Assembly (NCBI RefSeq): GCF_007995215.1
Contig: NZ_VCDK01000005.1
Coordinates: 496,001-560,000, forward strand
Reading direction: 5' to 3'
DNA from: Shimia ponticola
GTDB taxonomy: Bacteria > Pseudomonadota > Alphaproteobacteria > Rhodobacterales > Rhodobacteraceae
Length of the DNA: 64,000 bases
The notes under the pieces are model-generated. The model made no database searches. It worked only from the letters and a program-made list of their open reading frames with translations, and was not told where the DNA came from. The translations under genes and the position numbers were made by a program. Numbering within the stretch: position 1 is the first letter of the stretch; each line of letters begins with the position of its first letter. Shown piece after piece: positions 7,812-16,242 of the stretch.

Positions 7812-9224
7812 GTGAAGATTCGCCACGAACGTCCCATGTCCGATCTGGAGTTTAAGGTCCGCGCACCGCTGCGGCTTGAACTGCCTTCGGGTGAGGTCGT
7901 CGAAGTCAACGAGTGGTCTCAGGCAGGCATCACATATCCAGAAGCAAGCGACGTTCTTCCCAAACGTGCGCATCTGATCATCCCGTTTCAGGGTGTCGAT
8001 ATCCGGTTTCCGGTAAACTTCGAGGCAGGCACCCGCGATAACGAGATGGTTTTTGTCGGGCTGACAGGTCGTCAGCGCGAGGTGATCGGCGTGTTCTATC
8101 GCTCGCTGCTGTCGGGCAAGATGGCTCCGTCAGAGGACATGATCACCGCTCTGGATACGCCCGTGGACCTTGTTCCTATGGGCGAAACCGAGGAAGAGAA
8201 GGCCACCGGCGAGGCTCAACAGACGTCGCGCGCCCTGCGCGTTGTCTGGAACACGGTCTTCTATTTTGCCCTGGCAGCGGCGCTGATCGGATTGATCGGC
8301 GGGCAGATCGTGGATCGGCTGACCAGCGTCAACCTCAAGAGTGCGCGGGTTGTGGCTCCTATCCTGAGCCATACCGCGCCAGCCCCAGCCTACGTCGATG
8401 AAGTGGTGGCCCTACCCGGCCAAAAGGTAAACCGCGGTGACTTGCTTGTCCGCCTTTCCGACCCTGCCCGTGAAAGTGCCGTTGACGACATTCGCCGTGA
8501 CATCACGCGAGCTGCAGACCGCGTGAGAGAGGCGCGCGCGATCCTGAATTCTCATTTGGGACTCGGGGATCAGGAGCGCGCGCGCCTTCTCGAAATCTTG
8601 GATCGTGCGATTCGGGACCGCCACTGGAGCGACTTTACCGCTGGTCGCAACCTCGACGCAGTCGAAGCCGCCTTGGCGGCGCTTGCTGCATTTGACGCGC
8701 AAGACAGCGTTGTTCCGGGCGACTTCTGGCACCTGCACAAAGATCTGAAAGACCAGCTGAACCGCGCGAAAGAAGACGAGCGTCGTCTGCGTCGCGATCT
8801 GGGCAACGCCAAGGATGCCGCTCAGGCGCACAATATCCTTGCCGAGGCGGATGGAACCGTTTCCGAGGTTCTGGTGATGCGCAACGAATACCTCGGTCGC
8901 GGCCAACTGGTTGTCACCGTGGAAGAGGACCGGGGCCGCTTTGTACAAGCTTGGCTGAACGAGGCACGCGCTGGCGCCGTCTATATCGGCATGGGCAGCG
9001 ACGTTGTTCTGCGCACCGTCGAGGGCAAGAAGCGCTACAAGGCAGTTGTGACCGACCTGTCCGCCGGGATTGACCCAGAAACGGACAACGGCTTTGGCAT
9101 GATTGTCACGCTTGAGCTGACTGGCATGGACATGGACGATACCCGCGCGGCCCTGATGCCTGGCGCACCCGTTCAGGCACGCGCGCTGAAGTCGTGGTTC
9201 CTGACCGATTGGTGGCGCGGATGA
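7812..9224 (+). CDS. alg44: Alg44-like alginate polymerisation protein (PilZ-like plus HlyD-like periplasmic part)
   Basis: The 470-residue protein has the Alg44 layout. A cytoplasmic PilZ-fold region spans about residues 12-115, one transmembrane helix lies near 140-165 (FYFALAAALIGLIG), and a membrane-fusion-protein-like periplasmic part with a barrel-sandwich and a charged coiled-coil (about 220-350) follows. Alg44 is the c-di-GMP receptor and co-polymerase partner of Alg8. Here the positions matching the RxxxR arginines appear to be Asp and Lys, and the DxSxxG motif reads EWSQAG, so c-di-GMP binding is doubtful. The GTG at 7812 follows AAAGAGAG; an ATG at 7836 is the alternative. It overlaps alg8 by 4 nt (ATGA). 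Confidence 0.85.
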   Translation: MKIRHERPMSDLEFKVRAPLRLELPSGEVVEVNEWSQAGITYPEASDVLPKRAHLIIPFQGVDIRFPVNFEAGTRDNEMVFVGLTGRQREVIGVFYRSLLSGKMAPSEDMITALDTPVDLVPMGETEEEKATGEAQQTSRALRVVWNTVFYFALAAALIGLIGGQIVDRLTSVNLKSARVVAPILSHTAPAPAYVDEVVALPGQKVNRGDLLVRLSDPARESAVDDIRRDITRAADRVREARAILNSHLGLGDQERARLLEILDRAIRDRHWSDFTAGRNLDAVEAALAALAAFDAQDSVVPGDFWHLHKDLKDQLNRAKEDERRLRRDLGNAKDAAQAHNILAEADGTVSEVLVMRNEYLGRGQLVVTVEEDRGRFVQAWLNEARAGAVYIGMGSDVVLRTVEGKKRYKAVVTDLSAGIDPETDNGFGMIVTLELTGMDMDDTRAALMPGAPVQARALKSWFLTDWWRG

Positions 9225-10813
9225 GCGCCCCCGAAACAGAGTATGCCTTCGACAAGGACCTGACGGTCCGACTGCGCGATCTGCAAGCCCCTGCCAAGAC
9301 CGGCTGGGCCAAGTGGAGCGCACGGCAGGCCTTGATCTTGTTTTCGGTTGGTCTGCTTTTGCTGTGGTTGCTGGTCAATGTGCCCAACCGCTTTCTTGAA
9401 CCCGATGTCATGCACCTGACCTTCACGCTCGGTGCGCTGGGCATGTGGCGGTTTGGCTGGTGGTTTACCCATGCCGTTCGGGCCGAAATCTATCGCCGGT
9501 TCAAGTTTCCCAAAATGCGCGCACGTGCGACCGAGCTTTGGGAATCGGGCTGGCGTCCACGCCGTCTGCACATCCAGATGACAACCTATTACGAGGAAGA
9601 GGCCATCACCAAACGGGTGATCGGTTCGATCCTCTCGCAGATCCGCCGCGAACGGATTCCAACGACACTCTACATCGGGACGGGCTCATCCTTTGATGAA
9701 CTGATCATTCGTGAATTTGTCGAAACCTACGCACAGGACATTGACGACGATCTTGCCGAACTGGTGTTCCTGCGCCAGAACCAGCCTGGCAAGCGGATGG
9801 CCATCGGAATGATTCTCCGGGCGATCAACCGCAACGGTGTCCACAAAGATGACCTTGTGATCTTCATGGATGGCGACGCGCTTTATGGCGGCGACGTTCT
9901 GGAAAAGACGCTGTCGATGTTCGGCGCTGATCCTGAATTGCAGGCTCTGACGACCGATGAAGAAGTGATCTGCTACGGTCCGACCTGGATTGCGAACTGG
10001 CTCGATATGCGCTTTGCCCAGCGGCGTTTGGCGATGCAAAGCCACGCGATGTCGGACAAGGTTTTGACCCTGACGGGTCGGATGTCGGTGTTTCGGGCTG
10101 AGCACATGCTGAGCCTGAAGTTCATCCGCACGATTGAAGCCGACCATCTGGATCACTGGCTTTGGGGCCGCTTTCGGTTCTTGTCGGGTGATGACAAGTC
10201 GACGTGGTATCACATGCTGACCCGTGGCGCGAAAATGACCTATGTGCCGGACGCGACCGTCTACACGATCGAGGTGATCAAAGAGAACGGGTTGGAGCGG
10301 ATGGTCCAGAACTTCCGCCGTTGGTCCGGCAACATGCTGCGCAACGGGAGCCGCGCCATCGCGCTTGGTCCGCGTCAGGTGAAGCCGTTCATCTGGTGGT
10401 GTCTGGTCGATCAGCGAATCGCAATGTGGACCATGATGGTGTCGCCCATCGTCGCCATCCTCGGAACGATTGTTGAGCCATCCTACATCTGGTCTTGTCT
10501 GATCTGGGTGTTGTTTAGCCGGATCGTGCTGTGTCTGTTCCTGTACACCTATAGCCGACGCGTCGATCTCAGCTGGCCGGTGATTCTGTACTTCAACCAG
10601 ATCATTAACGCCTCGGTGAAGATCTTCATGATCTTTCACCTGTCCAAACAGAAATGGTCGAACCGGGGTAACCAAACCTCTGGCGGCGGCGAAGGTCTCT
10701 TGGCGCGCACCCAGAACGGCATGGCAAAGGTCCAACTGGTCACGACCGTCACCGCATTCGTGTACTTTCTTGCCTGGTATGTTGGCCTCGCACCTGCCCC
10801 GTTGGCGTTCTGA
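9221..10813 (+). CDS. alg8: Alg8-like family 2 glycosyltransferase (mannuronan synthase)
   Basis: This 530-residue inner-membrane GT2 enzyme closely resembles Pseudomonas Alg8, which polymerises GDP-mannuronate. Two N-terminal membrane helices precede the GT-A domain. The metal-binding DGD is at residues 217-219, and the stretch RFAQRRLAMQS followed by TGRMSVFRA is nearly colinear with Alg8. GDDKSTW and RRWSGN (Trp368) supply the catalytic base region and the (Q/R)xxRW-type motif. Further membrane helices follow. The start ATG overlaps the alg44 stop; the longer frame from 9194 lies wholly inside alg44 and is rejected. The donor sugar is inferred from family and the neighbouring algD, not proven. 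Confidence 0.92.
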   Translation: MSAPETEYAFDKDLTVRLRDLQAPAKTGWAKWSARQALILFSVGLLLLWLLVNVPNRFLEPDVMHLTFTLGALGMWRFGWWFTHAVRAEIYRRFKFPKMRARATELWESGWRPRRLHIQMTTYYEEEAITKRVIGSILSQIRRERIPTTLYIGTGSSFDELIIREFVETYAQDIDDDLAELVFLRQNQPGKRMAIGMILRAINRNGVHKDDLVIFMDGDALYGGDVLEKTLSMFGADPELQALTTDEEVICYGPTWIANWLDMRFAQRRLAMQSHAMSDKVLTLTGRMSVFRAEHMLSLKFIRTIEADHLDHWLWGRFRFLSGDDKSTWYHMLTRGAKMTYVPDATVYTIEVIKENGLERMVQNFRRWSGNMLRNGSRAIALGPRQVKPFIWWCLVDQRIAMWTMMVSPIVAILGTIVEPSYIWSCLIWVLFSRIVLCLFLYTYSRRVDLSWPVILYFNQIINASVKIFMIFHLSKQKWSNRGNQTSGGGEGLLARTQNGMAKVQLVTTVTAFVYFLAWYVGLAPAPLAF

Positions 10814-10868
10814 TAAAGCGGCTATCCTTTTGGATGGGGAGGCTGGTCGAAAGCGCGAAAAGCTATGC
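10811..10868 (+). promoter_or_regulatory. Candidate operator and promoter upstream of the cupin gene
   Basis: CTATCC (10822-10827), a TTTT spacer and GGATGG (10832-10837) form an 11-of-12 match to the dyad seen upstream of alg44. A weaker half-site, TGATAA (10811-10816), precedes it by 5 nt and overlaps the alg8 stop. CTATGC at 10863-10868 lies 36 bp from the dyad centre and may be a -10 element. The start codon of the cupin gene is at 10939. Confidence 0.45.
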
Positions 10869-10938
10869 CTCCGCAGGCAGGATTTAACGGTTTCTTAAGC
10901 ATAAACCTCTGACATCACTTGATAAGAGGAACAGTGAC

Positions 10939-11373
10939 ATGAACGCCATTGCAAAGATCAACACCGCCAGCACCGCGCTGGTTGCCCCTGCCAAGACCGC
11001 CGCAAAGTCGCCTGAGCTGAACGAAGCTGGCCAGCGCTATGAGCGTCCTTGGGGTTACTACGAGACCATCAGCCTCGGCGCACGGTTTCAGGTCAAACGC
11101 ATCGTTGTGAACCCTGGCGAAACGCTGTCGCTGCAAAGCCACTACCACCGCGCTGAGCACTGGATCGTCGTCGAAGGCACCGCACGCGTCACCCGTGATG
11201 AAGAGATCATGATGCTGAGCGAAAACGAATCCGTTTACATCCCGCTGGGCGCAGTTCACCGCCTCGAAAACCCCGGCAAAATGCCAATGGCGCTGATCGA
11301 AGTGCAAACCGGCACCTACCTCGGGGAAGACGACATCGTGCGCTACGACGACGTCTACGGGCGCGCCGCCTGA
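10939..11373 (+). CDS. Stand-alone phosphomannose isomerase type II cupin (AlgA C-terminal domain)
   Basis: This 144-residue protein matches only the C-terminal mannose-6-phosphate isomerase domain of bifunctional AlgA/ManC. It has [19 protein letters not shown], the metal-site segment [24 protein letters not shown] and [15 protein letters not shown]. The nucleotidyltransferase (GDP-mannose pyrophosphorylase) half is absent, so it can supply mannose-6-phosphate but not GDP-mannose. An N-terminal tail of about 40 low-complexity Ala/Lys residues precedes the cupin. The ribosome site is AGAGGAA about 7 nt before the ATG. It lies between alg8 and algD and is followed by a terminator at 11449-11480, so it appears to be transcribed separately from algD. 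Confidence 0.9.
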   Translation: MNAIAKINTASTALVAPAKTAAKSPELNEAGQRYERPWGYYETISLGARFQVKRIVVNPGETLSLQSHYHRAEHWIVVEGTARVTRDEEIMMLSENESVYIPLGAVHRLENPGKMPMALIEVQTGTYLGEDDIVRYDDVYGRAA

Positions 11374-11448
11374 TCCCAAACTAAGCCTCTCTCAAGTCTT
11401 AGCTGTCCTTTTAAAGTCCTCCACTCACGCGCTCTGAGGACAGCTCCA

Positions 11449-11480
11449 AAGCCCGGCCATTGGCCGGGCTTTGTTGTTTT
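11449..11480 (+). terminator. Rho-independent terminator after the cupin gene
   Basis: An eight-base-pair GC stem (GCCCGGCC with GGCCGGGC, 3-nt loop) is followed by TTTGTTGTTTT. It separates the cupin gene from algD and implies that algD has its own promoter in the remaining roughly 200 bp of this 310-bp gap. Confidence 0.85.
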
Positions 11481-11548
11481 GCGACCAACTGTTTCTGAAA
11501 TGGAAACACCGCCAAAAAAAGCCAACTAAACTCAGCAGTTTCGGCCCG

Positions 11549-11606
11549 GGATAGTCGCCATATCCCAAAGGATAGCGCCTCTGGGCCTTTGCGCCGGAAT
11601 CTATAC
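11549..11606 (+). promoter_or_regulatory. Candidate operator and promoter upstream of algD
   Basis: Half-sites are GGATAG (11549-11554), ATATCC (11560-11565) and GGATAG (11570-11575), with spacers of 5 and 4 nt. CTATAC at 11601-11606 lies 36 bp from the second dyad centre and may be a -10 element. The first 20 bases (from 11549) match the minus strand upstream of the FIST gene at 18 positions, giving GGATAGTSGSCATATCCCAA. The algD start codon is at 11684. Confidence 0.5.
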
Positions 11607-11683
11607 CGTCTCCGAATATTTTCGTTTTTCCAGACCTTTATACCGATTTTCAGAAACGAAATTCCGGCAAAGGACCGACGAAA

Positions 11684-13087
11684 ATGTTGAACCAAAACAC
11701 AGCACAGTTCTCGAACGCAGTACCAGCCGCCCTGTATGTGGTTGAAGAAAAACCATCCATTTCTGTCGTAGGTTTGGGCTATGTTGGCGCTGTCTCGACA
11801 GCCTGCCTGTCCAGCCTTGGCCACCGCGTTATCGGTGTCGATCTGGACGCGGTCAAAATCCAGCAGATCAGCGAAGGTGTTTCGCCAATCCACGAAAAAG
11901 ACCTGGGCAAACTGCTGTCCGAGGGCGTCGAAGCCGGTCTTGTCACCGCGACCGACGATCTGACCCAAGCGGTTATCGATACCGACGTCACCTTTGTCTC
12001 GGTCGGCACGCCTACATCCGAAGATGGCGGTTGTGACTACCGCTACATCGAATCGGCGGCCCGTTCGATCGGCGCCGGCATCGCGCAGAAGGATGATTTT
12101 CACGTTGTCGTCATGCGCTGCTCGATCCCACCAGGCACCACCCTGAACGTGATGACCCCGATCATCGAGCAAGTGTCGGGCAAGGTCCTCGGCGAAGATT
12201 TCGGTGTGTGCTTCAACCCTGAATTCCTGCGCGAAGGTGTGGCGGTTGCAGACTTCTACGAACCACCAAAAACCGTGATCGGTGCGACCTGCGAACGCTC
12301 GGGCAACATCCTGCGCCAAGTGTATCTGCCGGTCGATGAGAACGTCATCGTTACCTCGATCGAGACTGCAGAAATGGTCAAATATGTCGACAACGTCTGG
12401 CACGCGACCAAAGTGACTTTTGCCAATGAAGTCGGTCGCTTGTGCAAGCCGCTGGGTGTCGACAGCCACGACGTCATGGATATCTTTGTTCAGGACACCA
12501 AGCTGAACCTGTCGCCGTACTACCTGAAACCCGGCTTTGCCTATGGCGGCTCGTGCCTGCCAAAAGAGGTTCGCGCCGTTGCGCACATCGCGGGTGAACA
12601 GGGCGTCAGCCTGCCACTGATCGAAAGCCTCGGTGTTTCGAACGAACAGCACATCGAATCGGCGACGCAAATGGTGCGTGCAACCGAAGCACGCCAGGTG
12701 GCGATCCTTGGCCTTGCGTTCAAACCAGGCACCGATGACCTGCGTGAAAGCCCAATCCTTGAGACCATCGCAGCACTGCATGCCGAAGGTGTCGAGATCA
12801 AAATCCATGACCCGGCGATCACCCGTGAAACGCCACTCGACGGTCAGCTGAGCTACGTTCAGCACGGTTCCAAAGGTCTCGCAGCCGTTGCGCCACACCT
12901 CGCAGACATGATCTGCGACACCGTCGAAGAAGCGACCGCTGGCGCAGACGCTCTGGTGGTGACCCAAAAGAACGAAACCTACCGCAACTCTGCTGCCCTT
13001 GCATCGGTCGCCGATGTGCCAGTGATCGACGTCGTTCGCCTGTTTGACGGAGCCAAGCCAGCAACTTGCACAGGGATCGGCTGGTAA
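11684..13087 (+). CDS. algD: GDP-mannose 6-dehydrogenase (AlgD-like)
   Basis: The 467-residue enzyme should oxidise GDP-mannose to GDP-mannuronate, the committed precursor of alginate. The NAD-binding motif VVGLGYVGA begins near residue 27, the catalytic cysteine lies in YGGSCLPKEV (Cys291), and the stretches NVWHATKVTFANEVG and TKLNLSPYYLKPG follow AlgD rather than UDP-glucose dehydrogenase. The end GIGW resembles the AlgD C-terminus. An N-terminal extension of about 22 residues precedes the Rossmann domain. AAAGGA lies 9 nt before the ATG. It is expressed from its own promoter and is probably followed by the RTX gene 41 bp downstream. Confidence 0.93.
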   Translation: MLNQNTAQFSNAVPAALYVVEEKPSISVVGLGYVGAVSTACLSSLGHRVIGVDLDAVKIQQISEGVSPIHEKDLGKLLSEGVEAGLVTATDDLTQAVIDTDVTFVSVGTPTSEDGGCDYRYIESAARSIGAGIAQKDDFHVVVMRCSIPPGTTLNVMTPIIEQVSGKVLGEDFGVCFNPEFLREGVAVADFYEPPKTVIGATCERSGNILRQVYLPVDENVIVTSIETAEMVKYVDNVWHATKVTFANEVGRLCKPLGVDSHDVMDIFVQDTKLNLSPYYLKPGFAYGGSCLPKEVRAVAHIAGEQGVSLPLIESLGVSNEQHIESATQMVRATEARQVAILGLAFKPGTDDLRESPILETIAALHAEGVEIKIHDPAITRETPLDGQLSYVQHGSKGLAAVAPHLADMICDTVEEATAGADALVVTQKNETYRNSAALASVADVPVIDVVRLFDGAKPATCTGIGW

Positions 13088-13128
13088 CCCAGCCTCCGGT
13101 TTCACTTCACGATAAAAGGACGAGTGAC

Positions 13129-15606
13129 ATGACCCAGACTTTTGTAGGAACACCCGGAGATGATCTCATCTCCGGAACTCCGGGCGACGATCTTCTGATC
13201 GGCCAAGGCGGTGACGATACAGTCACCGGTACGGCAGGCGACGATGTAATCATCGGTGACTATCTGCCAGACAACATGCTGACAGGCACAGAAGATGCCC
13301 TCAGCTTTGCGCAATTCGCTGAAAACGGTGCGTGGACCCTGACCGACCTGGGCAACGGTCATTCTGCAATGACCCAGTCGGTACAAACCGTCACCGACGG
13401 CGCGTATTCCATCACCTTCGAAGCCGCAGCCAATATTGGCGAAGGCCATCTGTCGGGTACCATCGAAGTTCTCTGGAACGGCGAAGTGATCGACACAATC
13501 AACACGGCGGAAGCCGGGTTCGAGAGCCACACGCTGAACCTGATCGGTACGGGTGGGCAGGATCAACTGACATTCCGCTCAGTCGAAAGTACAGCCCAGT
13601 CGGATGGTCCCGTAATCAACACGGATGGCCCGGTCTTCTACTATGAAAAAGAGATGGAGATTGGCGGCCAGACAGTCACCGTCAAAGCCGTCGCTCCGGG
13701 TCAACCGAACCTCTATCAGGTGATGAACGGCACCCTGAACGTGTTTGATGTTGAAACCGAAACCTACCAGCAAGCTGGTTCTGACGCGACCGTCGTGATT
13801 AACGGTTTTGGTTTCAACCAGGAAGACGACCTGTTCTACGGCATCGCAGTCAAAAACGGTGTCGACTCGCTTGGCAACGTTGTGACCAAAAATGACATTG
13901 TCATGATGGACGCAAATGGCGACAGCTATCGTCTGGGCGATGGTCCTTATGCGTCATGGACCGGTGATTTTGACGACAAGGGCAACCTCTGGTCGTTCCA
14001 TTCCAGCATGGACCGCGTGACCGTCATCGACGTCGATCAGCGTGATGCAGATGGCAATCCGCTCACGACCGTTTTCAAATTTCCCAAGTCGCTAGTGACA
14101 GACTCGGTCTGGGACGTTGCCTTTGATGCGACGACACAAAAATTCTACGGTGTCGTGCGCCCCAAATACGAAGGTGCGTCGGCAAAGCTGATGGTCGTCG
14201 ATGTCCAGGACGTCCAGGATGGAGGCGTTCCGCAATTCTCGACCTATGAGATCGACAGCACGTTGATTGACGGGGTTCTGCACAACGGCGCACCAGCGAT
14301 CACATTCGGCGCTGCAATCGTTGACGGAGACGGCAACCTTTATGTTGGCGGCAACGGTGGCGATCACGACATGAACGACGCTACTGGCACCAGCGGTGGC
14401 ATCTACCGCGTGATTCTTGACGAAGCGACGGGCACCGCACGCCTTGAGTTGGTCACCGAAGCCCCGAAGGCCTATTCCAACGACGGCGCGGCAGACCCAC
14501 GTGCGATTGATCCGTTCACAGAAACCGATCCCGGCGCAACGGTCCTGATCCGGTCGCCGGAATTGTTGCCTGTCGAAGGCGGTAACAACAGCTTTGACGA
14601 TAACATCCATGCCGGCGGTGGAGCCGACACGGTGCTGGGCGGGTTCGGTGAAGACGAAATCATCGGCTCGTCCAGCGGGGACACTCTGAGCGGTAACGAT
14701 GGCGACGACATGATCTATGGCGGCGCAGGACCAAACAGCACCTCGACGATCGTTTCCTTCTACGACGAAAACGGCCTGCGCTATGATCAGTTTGGCAACC
14801 TTCTGCCAGAGGATGACGACATCCTGTTTGGCGGTGCGGGTCAGGACATGCTGTCAGGCTCTGCTGGTCACGACGTCCTGTCGGGCGAATCGGGCGATGA
14901 CCGCCTTTTTGGTGGGTCGGGCAACGACCAGTTGTTTGGCGGTACCGGCGACGATTTGCTCAGCGGTGGTCGGCATGCTGATACGCTGTCTGGCGGCGAT
15001 GGCGACGACACCTTGAACGGGGGGTCCAGCAACGACGTTCTTGATGGGGGTGACGGCGCCGACAACCTGATTGGGGGCGGCGGTGCCGACACGATCACAG
15101 GCGGTCTTGGAAACGACCGGATCAATGGCGGTTCCGGCAATGACACCGTCGCAGGCGGCGAAGGAGACGACCGGATCAAATCTGGTTCTGGTGATGACAG
15201 CGTCACCGGCGGCGACGGACGCGACTATATCAACGCGCACAAGGGCGATGATGTCGTCGACGGCGGGGCCGGGAACGACACGATTTACCTTGGTGCCGGC
15301 GCGGATATCGCCTCCGGCGGCGCGGGCTCTGACCGTTTCGTGTTCCGGACGCAGGATCTGGACGGCAACACCAACCAAATCCTCGACTACGCCCGCGATG
15401 GTTCTGGCCGTGACCGACTGGATCTGCGTCAGCTCAACCTCGTGAACAACGGATCGAGCGTCGACGACTGGATTGCTGCGAACCTGTCACAGCAACAGGA
15501 CGGCGATATCGAGATCGATTTGGGTGGCGCGACAATCCTGCTGCACGATCACAACGATCTGGGACAGTCGTTCATGGATCAGGTCTTGGATGGCCTGTTG
15601 CTCTAA
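13129..15606 (+). CDS. Large RTX calcium-binding surface/secreted protein
   Basis: The protein has 825 residues. RTX-like nonapeptides occur at residues 5-50 (GTPGDDLISGTPGDDLLIG), then a beta-rich segment of about 130 residues, a propeller-like region (about 200-480) with repeated DxxGNLxxxG motifs, a long GGxGxDxxx block (about 500-760), and a serralysin-type C-terminal secretion domain. No Sec signal, protease motif or epimerase beta-helix was recognised. AAGGA precedes the ATG; an in-frame ATG at 13066 lies inside algD and is rejected. Linkage to algD suggests a protein that accompanies or binds the polysaccharide, by analogy with RTX-bearing alginate epimerases, but the function is unknown. 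Confidence 0.85.
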   Translation: MTQTFVGTPGDDLISGTPGDDLLIGQGGDDTVTGTAGDDVIIGDYLPDNMLTGTEDALSFAQFAENGAWTLTDLGNGHSAMTQSVQTVTDGAYSITFEAAANIGEGHLSGTIEVLWNGEVIDTINTAEAGFESHTLNLIGTGGQDQLTFRSVESTAQSDGPVINTDGPVFYYEKEMEIGGQTVTVKAVAPGQPNLYQVMNGTLNVFDVETETYQQAGSDATVVINGFGFNQEDDLFYGIAVKNGVDSLGNVVTKNDIVMMDANGDSYRLGDGPYASWTGDFDDKGNLWSFHSSMDRVTVIDVDQRDADGNPLTTVFKFPKSLVTDSVWDVAFDATTQKFYGVVRPKYEGASAKLMVVDVQDVQDGGVPQFSTYEIDSTLIDGVLHNGAPAITFGAAIVDGDGNLYVGGNGGDHDMNDATGTSGGIYRVILDEATGTARLELVTEAPKAYSNDGAADPRAIDPFTETDPGATVLIRSPELLPVEGGNNSFDDNIHAGGGADTVLGGFGEDEIIGSSSGDTLSGNDGDDMIYGGAGPNSTSTIVSFYDENGLRYDQFGNLLPEDDDILFGGAGQDMLSGSAGHDVLSGESGDDRLFGGSGNDQLFGGTGDDLLSGGRHADTLSGGDGDDTLNGGSSNDVLDGGDGADNLIGGGGADTITGGLGNDRINGGSGNDTVAGGEGDDRIKSGSGDDSVTGGDGRDYINAHKGDDVVDGGAGNDTIYLGAGADIASGGAGSDRFVFRTQDLDGNTNQILDYARDGSGRDRLDLRQLNLVNNGSSVDDWIAANLSQQQDGDIEIDLGGATILLHDHNDLGQSFMDQVLDGLLL

Positions 15607-15618
15607 TCAAACAAGCGA

Positions 15619-15650
15619 AGAGGCCGGTCAGAACAGGCCGGCCTCTTTCG
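15619..15650. terminator. Bidirectional terminator between the RTX gene and the response regulator
   Basis: AGAGGCCGG and CCGGCCTCT form a nine-base-pair stem with a 10-nt loop, followed by TT on the plus strand. It lies between the two convergent genes and overlaps the last codons of the regulator gene. Confidence 0.75.
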
Positions 15651-16242
15651 CAATCATCGCGGCCTGCGTCCGGTTCTTGGCGTCCAGCTTCCGGCACAGG
15701 GTTTTCACATGCAGTTTGATCGTGACCTCCTGCAGATCAAGCTCGCGCGCGATTTCCTTATTCGCAAGACCTCTGCAAAGCCCACTCAGGACTTCGAGTT
15801 CGCGTGGTGACAGCCCTTTGGCAAGTTCGTTGGTTTCCTCAGGCTCTTCTGCGGTCATGAACTGCACGGGCACAAAGGTTTCACCGGCGGACATAAAGCG
15901 GATCGCGTTGATCATGGAGTTGGCGGCCATGGTCTTGGGCAGGAAACCAATTGCCCCAGCGTCCAAAGCCTCCTGCGCGATGGCTTTGGGGGCAATGCCG
16001 GACATAATGGCGACCGGCCAAGGCTCATTTGCCTCCTTGGCTTTGGCAAGCCCTTCCAGCCCGTTCATGCCGGGCATCGAGTAATCCAAGAGCACAAGAT
16101 GATAGCGTGGTTTCGCGTTGATCTTGTCCAAGGCGTCGGCAAGATCCGACGCCGTGTCGATTTCGAAATCCTTTTCCCGACCCAGGAACGCTGCCAGCGT
16201 ATCCCGAACCAAATCATGATCGTCAGCAATCAGGATTTTCAT
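15628..16242 (-). CDS. LuxR/NarL-type response regulator
   Basis: This 204-residue transcription factor has an N-terminal receiver domain (acidic pair in ADDHD, phospho-acceptor Asp53 in LLDYSMPG, Lys in FLPKT) and a C-terminal LuxR-type helix-turn-helix (LSPRELEVLSGLCRGLANKEIA, split here by domain; recognition helix around VTIKLHVKTL). It overlaps the hybrid kinase stop by 4 nt, so it is the probable output of that kinase. It is the obvious candidate to bind the shared GGATAG/CTATCC arrays upstream of alg44, the cupin gene, algD and the FIST gene, because LuxR-type regulators bind short inverted repeats as dimers. That assignment is inference. Confidence 0.93.
   Translation of the reverse strand: MKILIADDHDLVRDTLAAFLGREKDFEIDTASDLADALDKINAKPRYHLVLLDYSMPGMNGLEGLAKAKEANEPWPVAIMSGIAPKAIAQEALDAGAIGFLPKTMAANSMINAIRFMSAGETFVPVQFMTAEEPEETNELAKGLSPRELEVLSGLCRGLANKEIARELDLQEVTIKLHVKTLCRKLDAKNRTQAAMIAKEAGLF

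Noticed and set aside
9194-9220. Upstream start for alg8
   Set aside because: It lies inside alg44; the ATGA overlap at 9221 fits better.
11411-13153. Long minus-strand ORF of 580 codons opposite algD
   Set aside because: It is the mirror of algD; the product has no recognisable motif and algD is unmistakable.
14600-15330. Direct repeats that could suggest a CRISPR-like or satellite array
   Set aside because: The repeats are RTX codons at 27-nt period with divergent third bases, explained by protein repeats.
13129-15606. RTX protein as a mannuronan C5-epimerase
   Set aside because: The parallel beta-helix epimerase module and its catalytic motif were not recognised; only RTX similarity remains.
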